Origin: Chrysochromulina parva
Lineage: Eukaryota > Haptophyta > Prymnesiales > Chrysochromulinaceae
Direction of reading: 5' to 3'
Length of the DNA stretch: 10,750 bases
NCBI GenBank assembly: GCA_002887195.1
Contig: PJAB01002045.1
Coordinates: 1 to 10,750 of the forward strand
The translations under genes were made by a program, and so were the position numbers. Below the pieces are notes generated by a model. The model made no database searches and was not told the origin of the DNA. It saw only the letters and a list, made by a program, of their open reading frames with translations. Positions 5,401-10,750 of this stretch are shown piece after piece (positions within the stretch are counted from its first letter, which is position 1; the number at the start of each line of letters is the position of its first letter).

Positions 5401-8066
5401 CGAGCCTCCGTCGCCGCCTCCGCCGTAGCCTCCGCCGCCTTTCGCCCGCTCTCTGCCGCCTCCCTCGCCGCCTCCGCCGCCGCCTTGCCAGCCTCCGCTG
5501 CCTCCACTGCCTTGCTCAGTGCCGTCAGCTGCGCTCTCGACTCTGCCAGAATAGCTCGCCATGCATCCAAGTCCGAGTCAAGTGTAACGACGCGGGCCTC
5601 GGCTGCCTCCCTCGCCGCCTCCGCCTCCTCCCTCGCTGCTGCCTCTGCACCGCGATCGAGCGCCGCCTTTTCAAACAGCTCCCGCGCCAACTCGCACTCC
5701 TCGCGCGCGGCACGGAGCAAGCCACGTGCGCCACGTGCCTCGCACGCCTCCTCCACCGCACGCGCCTCACTCTCGTCCAGCGCCGTGCTGAGCACCGACA
5801 TCTCGATGAGCTGGCGCGAGCGCTCCGCCTCCACCGCCGCGCTCAGCTCCGACAGGTCCGCCTCCAGCTCGGTGACCTGCATGCGAAGCTGCACGCTCTC
5901 CAGCCTCGCGCTGCCGACAGCCTCATGGGCGGCCTGGGCGGCGAGCTGCTCGGCACGGCGCTCACGCTCACTGTAGGCGAGCTGCTCGGCGAGCGCGGCC
6001 ACCTCCACCTCGGAGCGCGCGTGGGCTATTTGCGCCGCCTCTGCCGCTGCCTCCGCCGCCGCCTCCGCCGCCGCCTCCGCCTCCGCCACCGCCTTCGCCT
6101 TCGCCGCCTCGGCGGCCTCCTTGGCTGCCTCCGCCCCCGCCCGCGCCCTCTCAGCAATCTCCCACTCGAGCTCACCAACCTCCAACGCGGCCCGAAGGCG
6201 CGAGAGCTCCGCCGCGAACCGGGCCTCGGACGCAGCTGCCTCCTCGCCCGCCTGCCGCGCCGCGTCGAGCGCCTCCTGCCGCGCCGCGTCGAGCGCCTCC
6301 GACGCCTGCCGCGCCGCGTCGAGCGCCTCCTGCCGCGCCGCGTCGAGCGCCTCCGACGCCTGCCGCGCCGCGTCGGCCGCCGCGCCGCCCGCCAACTCGG
6401 CAGCTGCCTTGCCTGCGAGCGCCATCTCGAGCGCCTCCTGCGCTGTGGCGAGGCTCTCGAGCGACGTTGCGAGGCCCCGCCGCGTTGTCGCCAGGCCTTC
6501 GTCGGAGGCGGTGAGCTCGCGTCGCGAGATCGCGAGCTCCTCGCCGGTAGCCTCGAGCTCGCGTCGCGAGATCGCGAGCTCCTCGCCGGTCGCCTCGAGC
6601 TGCGCGCGCGCCGCATGCAAGTCCGCATGCGCGCTGGCGAGCGCCGATCGCGCCGCCTCGTGCACCAGCGCCGTGTCGGTAGCGGCGGCCCGAGCGGCGC
6701 CCAACTCGGCGCGAGTTGTGCCCAACTCGGCGCGCGTGGTGCCCAACTCGGCGCGCGCGGCGTCCAGCTCGGCGCCCAACTCGGCGCGAGTGGCGCGAAG
6801 CTCAAGTTCGGTGGCCTGCAGCTGCGTGGTGCCCTCAGCCAGCTGCGTGCGCGCCGTATCGAGCGCCTCGCGCAGCGTCTCGCTCGCCGCGCGGGCGAGC
6901 TGCGTGCGCGCCGTGGCCGCGCCCACCTCCGCCTCAAGCTGCTCGCGCCTATGGATGGCGGCGTCGCGCTCACTCATCGTCTCACAGAGCCGCCGCCCGA
7001 CCTCTTCGGCCTCGGCACTCAGTCGACTCGCCACCGAGGCCTGCAGCGCCGCCTCGCTCTCCGCAAGCTCGAGCTGCGCACTCATCGCGGCACGCTGCTC
7101 CTCGAGCATCGCGCGCTGCTCCTCGAGGCTCCGCTCGCTCAGCCCCCGCAGCGCCGCCGCGTGCGTCAGCGCCAGTGCTTCGCGCTCGGCCTCGTGCGTG
7201 CTCTGCGCGGCCTCACGCGCGGCACGCTCCTGAGCGAGCGAGCGCGCCGCGTCCGACAGCTGCCCGTGCAGCGCCTCGAGCTCAATGGACGCTTCCGCCA
7301 GCCGCCGCTCCGCCGTCTCCGCACGCTCCTCATGCTGCTCGAGGGCCGACAGAGCCTCGCGTTGCATCTGACGCACCGACTGCGCGTGCGCCTCGAGCAT
7401 GCGCGCGCGAACCTGTTCGAGCTGCGCGCGCAGCGAGGCGGCCTCCGCCACGGACGCCTCGTGCAGGCGGGCCATCTCTGTGAGCCGTGCCTCCGTCGCC
7501 TCCAGCTCTCGGGCCAGGGTGGGCGCCGAGCGGGGCGGGGTCGGCGTCTCACCCGAGGAATCCCGTGCTGCTGCGCGTCTCTCGACAGGGCTCGCATCCA
7601 TCTTCGCATCCATCTTGACGATCAAAGCTGGAGCCGTCGCTGGTACCGAAGAAGAGCACTCCGAGTCGATGCGCCGAGGGGCGAGCGGTTGCTTGCGCTG
7701 GCCCAGCCCACGGTCCCGAGCGGCGCGCTGTAGCGGCTTCGGTGAGTGGTTCTCCTCTTCGCCCGCCTGAGCCGCGGGGGCCGCTGCCTTGGCATGGCTG
7801 CGCGTGGCCGGGATGTCCTTCGCGGATCGCGCTACGGCGTCGGCGTCGCGCGAGATCAGGCGGCCGTCAGCCTTTTTGCTGCTCAGGCCGTCGGTTGTTC
7901 GAGCCGCTCGGAACGCCGCCGGGATGGGCGCGCGCGGCTTCACAGGGGGCTCATCGTCCTCGTCGGACGAATCGAAGTGCAGGAGCCGTCGACGGTCGGC
8001 GGCGCTCAGCGTAGACATTGGCGCTCCTGCGCTTTGGGCAGCCGACGTGGGGGCTTTGGGGGGCAT
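2491..8066 (-). CDS. Giant Ala/Glu/Arg coiled-coil protein, two exons (8066-3156, 3069-2491)
   Basis: The first exon encodes 1,637 residues from ATG 8066 and the second 192, about 1,829 in all. Residues 1-180 are low-complexity and probably disordered, with an acidic patch DSSDEDDEPP near residue 32 that resembles a casein-kinase-2 site cluster, then basic Ser/Lys/Ala-rich sequence. From about residue 180 to the end of exon 1 the protein is continuous heptad-type coiled coil, dominated by Ala, Glu, Arg, Gln and Leu, with almost no Gly or Pro. A Gln-Leu tract lies near residues 1325-1358. No motor, SMC ATPase, membrane or enzyme domain is visible. Such rods usually serve as scaffolds or tethers (golgins, basal-body or cytoskeletal proteins), but the specific role is unknown. 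The frame opens upstream to 8135 without another ATG. ATG 8066 has a poor context (C at -3), and ATG 8018 (MSTLSAADRRRLL) is an alternative. The 3' end beyond the hexamer repeat is uncertain. It is head-to-head with eIF3d. Confidence 0.75.
2719..2817. repeat. (AGATCC)6.5 array bounded by a perfect 30-bp direct repeat
   Basis: A 30-bp sequence at 2719-2748 recurs without mismatch at 2788-2817, and between them lies 39 bp of AGATCC hexamer repeat (2749-2787). The copy-to-copy distance is 69 bp, exactly 23 codons, so the minus-strand coiled-coil frame stays open through it: RVQGMDRALE, then (SG)6S, then RVQGMDRALE again. The other two minus frames stay open too, as Leu-Asp and Ile-Trp repeats. 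Perfect identity of the flanks suggests a recent event. Confidence 0.95.
3070..3155 (-). other. 86-nt intron of the coiled-coil gene, repeat-built
   Basis: Read on the minus strand, the coiled-coil frame hits TGA at 3131-3129 shortly after 3155, yet coiled-coil coding resumes at 3069. Removing 3155-3070 (starts GTGCGC, ends CTCTCATCAG with a C/T-rich tract) joins the exons in phase 0 as EADVM|VRVLQRALDEES. A 15-nt direct repeat, GGTGCGCGTGCTCCA, lies across both splice boundaries, with weaker similarity for about 12 nt beyond. The interior holds four TGAT-starting units spaced 11, 11 and 10 nt and is less GC-rich than the exons. A transcript read would settle it. Confidence 0.7.
4037..4096. 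repeat. Four 15-bp repeats encoding Leu-Gln4 in the coiled-coil gene
   Basis: The unit GCAGTTGCTGCTGCT recurs at 4037, 4052, 4067 and 4082, and is preceded by related CTGCTGTAG units from about 3996. On the minus strand it encodes LQQQQ repeats, part of a Gln-Leu tract at about residues 1325-1358. Such CAG/CTG tracts are slippage-prone. Confidence 0.92.
4303..4368. repeat. 33-bp tandem duplication (11-residue unit)
   Basis: Two copies, 4303-4335 and 4336-4368, are nearly identical. On the minus strand they encode repeated ASARQSAESAL-type units of 11 residues, about residues 1233-1255. Eleven residues is the hendecad period of right-handed or straight coiled coils, so the duplication adds whole helical turns. 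Confidence 0.9.
6250..6375. repeat. 54-bp tandem repeats (18-residue unit)
   Basis: Two full copies (6250-6303, 6304-6357) and 18 bp of a third. The minus strand encodes an 18-residue unit made of EALDAARQ and EALDAARQAS, about residues 564-606. Eighteen residues is five turns of an ideal alpha helix (3.6 each) and equals heptad plus hendecad. Confidence 0.93.
6513..6596. repeat. 42-bp tandem duplication (14-residue unit)
   Basis: Copies at 6513-6554 and 6555-6596 differ at one visible position (GGTAGCCTC versus GGTCGCCTC). On the minus strand they encode ELEATGEELAISRR twice, about residues 491-518. Fourteen residues is two heptads. Confidence 0.93.
6699..6782. repeat. 21-bp tandem repeats (one heptad per unit)
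   Basis: The motif GCCCAACTCGGCGCG starts at 6699, 6720 and 6741 with a degenerate fourth unit at 6762, an exact 21-bp period. The minus strand encodes ELGTTRA-like heptads, about residues 429-456. A further copy of the motif lies at 6774, out of register. Confidence 0.9.
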
Positions 8067-8286
8067 GCGTCGGCCAGGCCAGGCTGCCGACGAGACGGCG
8101 AAGGCCGGGTAGCCTTCAAAATCAGTCAAGTCAAGTCAAGTCAAGTCAAGGCGGTCCGCTGTCGCGCGCGCGCCCAAACTGGTTCCGGGTACGGGCCTCC
8201 ACATCTTACCCACCGCGAACAGCGTCCCGGTGTTGGGTGTGAAGTTCATTAACCGACCCCGTGGCAAGCGCGACCTCGCCCAAGAC
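8067..8286. promoter_or_regulatory. Divergent promoter region, coiled-coil gene / eIF3d
   Basis: Only 220 bp separate the ATG of the minus-strand coiled-coil gene (8066) from the ATG of eIF3d (8287), so core promoters and both leaders must be packed here. It contains the TCAAG array and a CG-alternating stretch near 8163-8173. No TATA box is evident. A shared bidirectional promoter is inferred from orientation and spacing. Confidence 0.5.
8126..8150. repeat. (TCAAG)5 pentanucleotide array
   Basis: Five perfect TCAAG units, preceded by a near-unit ATCAG. This is the reverse complement of the CTTGA array at 122-172 and likewise lies between two divergent starts. Relative to the minus-strand coiled-coil gene it reads CTTGA, about 60 bp upstream of ATG 8066. 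Confidence 0.95.
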
Positions 8287-9999
8287 ATGGCGACGTCTTT
8301 CACCCTCCTCGAGGACGACATCCCATACAACCCAGATGGTTGGGGCCCGACGACCGTGCCCTCACAGTACGCCGATATCCCCTTTGCGCCGTACGAGAAG
8401 CGGGCCTACATCGGCCGGATGGCCGACTGGTCGGCGCGCGCGGAGCAGCAGCGCGAGCAGCGCCTGGCGCGCGGCGGCAAGGTGCGCGAGGCGGCGAACG
8501 AGGCGTTCACCGCCGTCGTCGACGACACCGAGGGCTTCGAGCTCGTCGACACCCGGCAGGCGGCGCCCACGCAGCAGTGGGACAAGGGCATGCGCGGGCG
8601 TGGGCGCGGCGGCCGGTTTGGCGGGCGCGGGCGCGGGCGCACGTCGGCGGCGGCGGCGACGGGCGAGGAGGCCAAGTTCAACGCCAAGTTCCTCGGCAAG
8701 AAGGCGCTGCCGATTGCTCCCATGAGCAAGTGGAAGAAGAACCAGCAAGCCAACTACCAGGGCGCGAGCCGGTGGAACGATCAGACCCCTGTGCGCACGC
8801 GCGACGCGTCGGTGGACGTGCGGGCCGAGTGGGTGGTCAAGGGGCAGGTCGCCTTCCCTGAGCTGCAGAAGATGAACCTCGACCCGCCCGCCGGCGAGGA
8901 CGTGTACACGTGCGGTCAGGTGCACTACTACGACAAGCAGTTCGACCGCATCACCCCCAAGTCGGAGAAAGCTCTTGTAGGCACCGAAGCCTCCTTTTAC
9001 AAGGTGTCGACGTCGGACGACCCGGTGATCGCGCGGCTGCACGGCGACCCGGCCAACAAGGACGTGCGTGTCTACGCCACCGACGCCATCCTCGCCGTCA
9101 TCATGGCCGCGCCGCGCTCGTCCTACTCTTGGGATCTCGTCGTCAACCGCGTCGGCGACAAGCTCTTCCTTGACAAGCGGCGTGGCTCGTCGATCGACTT
9201 TGTGACGAACATGGAGACGGCCAACGACTTTGGGGACGACGATAGGGATTCGATCAACAACTCGGGGCAGCTGATGCGTGAGGCGACGTACATCAACGAG
9301 GCGTTCTCGCAGCAGGTGCTTGTCAAGGGCGACAAGCCCGTCACCTTCAACGAGCCACGCGGCCCCTTTGCGCAGCACCCTGAGGAGCCGGTGGCGCCCG
9401 TGTGCTACCGGTATCGCAAGTTCACCCTCGGCAAGCCGCCCAAGGAGGGCGACGAGGATAAGCGCGTGAGCGTCCTCTGTAGGTGCGAGGTAGACGGCGT
9501 GATGAAAGGCATGCATGAGGAGGACCTCTTCCTGCGACTGTACGCGCTCAACGAGGTCGACTCGAAGCTTGCTGGCGGCATCGACTGGCGGCAGAAGCTC
9601 GACTCGCAGCGCGGCGCCGTGCTCGCCAACGAGCTGAAGAACAACTCGAACAAGCTCGCCAAGTGGACTGTGCAGGCGCTGCTGTCCAATGCCGACCTGA
9701 TCAAGTTTGGCTACGTGTCGCGCATGAACCCGAAGGCGACGGACAGCCACGTGCTGCTCGGCACGAATGTGTACAAGCCGCGCGAGCTTGCGCCGCTCAT
9801 CAACCTGAACATGAGCAACGCGTGGGGCATCCTCAAGGCCATCGTCGACCTCTGCCTGGGGCTCGAGGAAGGCAAGTACCTCATGCTCAAGGACCCGAAC
9901 AAGCCCGTCGTGCGCTTCTACTCGGTACCTACTGACGCATTCGACGAGGCTGAAGAGCCCGAGCCGCTGCCCGATGAGGACGACGACGGCGGCTTCTGA
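8287..9999 (+). CDS. EIF3D: Eukaryotic translation initiation factor 3 subunit d
   Basis: A 570-residue, full-length, intronless eIF3d; human eIF3d is slightly shorter (about 548). In the eIF3 complex this subunit sits on the 40S ribosome and, in animals, binds the mRNA 5' cap for specialised initiation. Family hallmarks appear in order: NPDGWGP (residues 15-21) and the following PSQYADIPFAPYEK segment; FELVDT near 84; RDASVDVRAEW; YYDKQFDRITPKSEKAL; DDPVIARL and YATDAILAVIM; YSWDLVVNRVGDKLFLDKR; EATYINEAFSQQ; DWRQKLDSQRGAV (433-445); ELKNNSNKLAKWT; GYVSR; NAWGILKAIVDLC; LEEGKYLMLKDPNKPVVR; and an acidic tail ending DEDDDGGF. An RG-rich stretch at 103-118 (RGRGRGGRFGGRGRGR) sits where animal proteins are simply basic, and may bind RNA. 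ATG 8287 is the first in-frame ATG (G at -3, G at +4) and gives the expected N-terminus. The frame extends upstream only through non-ATG codons. Codons are strongly G/C-ending. Confidence 0.98.
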   Translation: MATSFTLLEDDIPYNPDGWGPTTVPSQYADIPFAPYEKRAYIGRMADWSARAEQQREQRLARGGKVREAANEAFTAVVDDTEGFELVDTRQAAPTQQWDKGMRGRGRGGRFGGRGRGRTSAAAATGEEAKFNAKFLGKKALPIAPMSKWKKNQQANYQGASRWNDQTPVRTRDASVDVRAEWVVKGQVAFPELQKMNLDPPAGEDVYTCGQVHYYDKQFDRITPKSEKALVGTEASFYKVSTSDDPVIARLHGDPANKDVRVYATDAILAVIMAAPRSSYSWDLVVNRVGDKLFLDKRRGSSIDFVTNMETANDFGDDDRDSINNSGQLMREATYINEAFSQQVLVKGDKPVTFNEPRGPFAQHPEEPVAPVCYRYRKFTLGKPPKEGDEDKRVSVLCRCEVDGVMKGMHEEDLFLRLYALNEVDSKLAGGIDWRQKLDSQRGAVLANELKNNSNKLAKWTVQALLSNADLIKFGYVSRMNPKATDSHVLLGTNVYKPRELAPLINLNMSNAWGILKAIVDLCLGLEEGKYLMLKDPNKPVVRFYSVPTDAFDEAEEPEPLPDEDDDGGF

Positions 10000-10344
10000 G
10001 GAAGCCGCGGCAACGCGTCGACGAACGAGGCCTCAGCTGATGAGACGATGAGGCCGCCGTGGAGATCGCGGCAGAGGGAGAGCGGCCGCGCGTGCTCGCG
10101 CGCGCCCGCGCGCGGCGAACCCCGGAGGAGAGAGCAGTGCATGCGACTCGAAAGAGGAGAAAGGAACATGTGTCGGCTCGAGAGGTTTTCTTGTTGAGCG
10201 TCTTCAAATCGTTTCGCTCTATTGGCTACTCCCCACAGACGGCGCACCAGTCGTTCCACCGGACACGTGTATGGTCATCGATGAAAACGAGTTTGCGTCA
10301 TGCGTGTGTTGAAGTTTGTTGACATGTATCATGTAGTTGTTGAA
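10000..10344. other. eIF3d 3' flank, no gene seen
   Basis: Overlapping open frames on both strands here are Arg/Ser-rich and without motifs. A CG-alternating run at 10097-10114 (CGCGCGCG, CCC, GCGCGCG) is Z-DNA- or hairpin-prone. Composition becomes more AT-rich after about 10200, as expected past the end of a transcript. No clear polyadenylation signal is identified. Confidence 0.55.
10029..10055 (+). other. Hairpin in eIF3d 3' UTR
   Basis: GGCCTCA at 10029-10035 and TGAGGCC at 10049-10055 form a perfect 7-bp stem with a 13-nt loop, beginning 30 nt after the eIF3d stop. It could be an RNA structure in the 3' UTR. No function is established, and a stem of this size can occur by chance. Confidence 0.35.
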
Positions 10345-10427
10345 CAGCAACTCGCGCAGCATGAACTCGCGAGAAGGGGGTGTTTCACAGCAACTCGCGC
10401 ATGAACTCGCGAGAAGGGGGTGTTTCA
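10345..10427. repeat. 43/40-bp tandem repeat with internal hairpin motif
   Basis: Copy one (10345-10387, 43 bp) and copy two (10388-10427, 40 bp) are identical apart from a 3-bp CAG/GCA-type insertion in the first. A partial third copy (CAGCAGAAG) follows. Each contains CTCGCG then, a few bases later, CTCGCGAG, which allows a 6-bp hairpin and includes an 8-bp palindrome. A GGGGG run follows in each unit. Confidence 0.93.
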
Positions 10428-10468
10428 CAGCAGAAGCTACATGTAAATTCTACTGTACGTGCACTTGC

Positions 10469-10482
10469 CTTGACTTGACAAG
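10469..10482. repeat. (CTTGA)2 followed by CAAG
   Basis: Two CTTGA units then CAAG, giving the small inverted repeat CTTG-A-CAAG at its end. This is a third occurrence of the pentamer that forms arrays at 122-172 and 8126-8150, here about 140 bp upstream of the right-edge reading frame. Two copies alone could be chance. Confidence 0.6.
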
Positions 10483-10619
10483 ATGACAACAGTGTACGAG
10501 CATGGGAATTAGCACGCAATTCCGCAGGCCGAGAGAGGAGGCGAAGTCGCTAATTCATACATGTAACTCGTGCTCGAAGACTCGACGATACTCGACGGGG
10601 ACTCGACAGTGTGGCGTTG

Positions 10620-10750
10620 ATGTCGTCCCGCGTCCCGCTAACCGAGCGAGTAGCGGCGACCTTGAAGCGCCACGCCGAGGAGCGATGCCATTTCGATGAG
10701 CGCCATGCCAAGGAGCTCCATGAGCTCACTGACTCTGGCATGAGCGCTGA
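10620..10750 (+). CDS. Start of an unrecognised protein (partial, runs off right edge)
   Basis: A plus-strand frame is open from 10554 (after TAA at 10551-10553) to the window end. The first ATG is at 10620. The protein reads MSSRVPLTERVAATLKRH, then AEERCHFDERHAKELHELTD, charged and probably helical, with no recognised domain in 43 residues. The start context is poor (T at -3 and +4), so the segment could instead be an internal exon entered from an acceptor upstream; the frame before 10620 (TRARRLDDTRRGLDSVAL) is also protein-like. A minus-strand frame over the same bases is Ser/Trp/Arg-rich and less credible. Confidence 0.4.
   Translation, partial: MSSRVPLTERVAATLKRHAEERCHFDERHAKELHELTDSGMSA

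Noticed and set aside
4590..7733. 1,047-codon plus-strand open frame
   Set aside because: It lies wholly antisense to the coiled-coil exon, begins at TTG, and is a Leu/Arg monotone produced by complementing Ala/Glu/Arg-rich codons. Long antisense frames are expected opposite such a gene.
8067..8129. Coiled-coil start at TTG 8129
   Set aside because: TTG lies inside the pentamer array and is not a usual eukaryotic start. ATG 8066 is the first ATG in the frame, which is closed by TGA at 8138-8136.
8230..8286. N-terminal extension of eIF3d starting at GTG 8230
   Set aside because: Eukaryotic starts are ATG. ATG 8287 has a good context and gives the expected eIF3d N-terminus just before NPDGWGP.
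8362..9750. 462-codon minus-strand frame opposite eIF3d
   Set aside because: The plus strand is unambiguously eIF3d. The antisense frame is Val/Leu/Arg/His-rich with no motif and reflects G/C-ending codons.
10345..10427. CRISPR-like repeats
   Set aside because: Copies abut directly without unique spacers and the setting is a eukaryotic genome.

Overview
The window is eukaryotic nuclear DNA. It is GC-rich, its genes have eukaryotic start contexts, spliceosomal-type introns are visible, and it carries an unmistakable gene for eIF3 subunit d, a translation factor absent from bacteria and archaea. The strong G/C third-position bias, alanine/arginine-rich proteins, short introns and abundant microsatellites suggest a compact-gene unicellular alga or related protist (for example a haptophyte). 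That lineage guess is weak, because no diagnostic gene is present.

Layout, left to right: (i) the first coding codons of an unrecognised minus-strand gene running off the left edge (ATG at 112); (ii) a divergent intergenic region with ten tandem copies of the pentamer CTTGA; (iii) a small single-pass membrane protein gene (431-850, +) with a probable 55-nt intron in its 5' leader; (iv) about 1.6 kb without a convincing gene (851-2490), holding a (TG)19 microsatellite, a 24-bp tandem duplication and one weak coding-like stretch on the minus strand; (v) a very large minus-strand gene (8066 down to about 2491) for a protein of about 1,829 residues that is almost all alanine/glutamate/arginine coiled coil, with one short intron near its 3' end; (vi) a 220-bp divergent promoter region with five TCAAG pentamers; (vii) eIF3d (8287-9999, +), intronless; (viii) a 3' flank with a small hairpin, a 43/40-bp tandem repeat and a third CTTGA pair; (ix) the start of another plus-strand reading frame (ATG at 10620) running off the right edge.

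No operon-like or defence system is evident. The genes are linked mainly by arrangement: two head-to-head pairs (left partial gene/membrane protein, and coiled-coil/eIF3d), each with a CTTGA/TCAAG array between the two starts, and a third small copy upstream of the right-edge reading frame. The most interesting structure is in the last exons of the coiled-coil gene. An 86-nt intron built from 11-nt repeats is bounded by duplicated exon sequence, and about 250 bp further on a hexanucleotide array is bounded by a perfect 30-bp exon duplication. These look like related insertion/duplication events, one of which became an intron.
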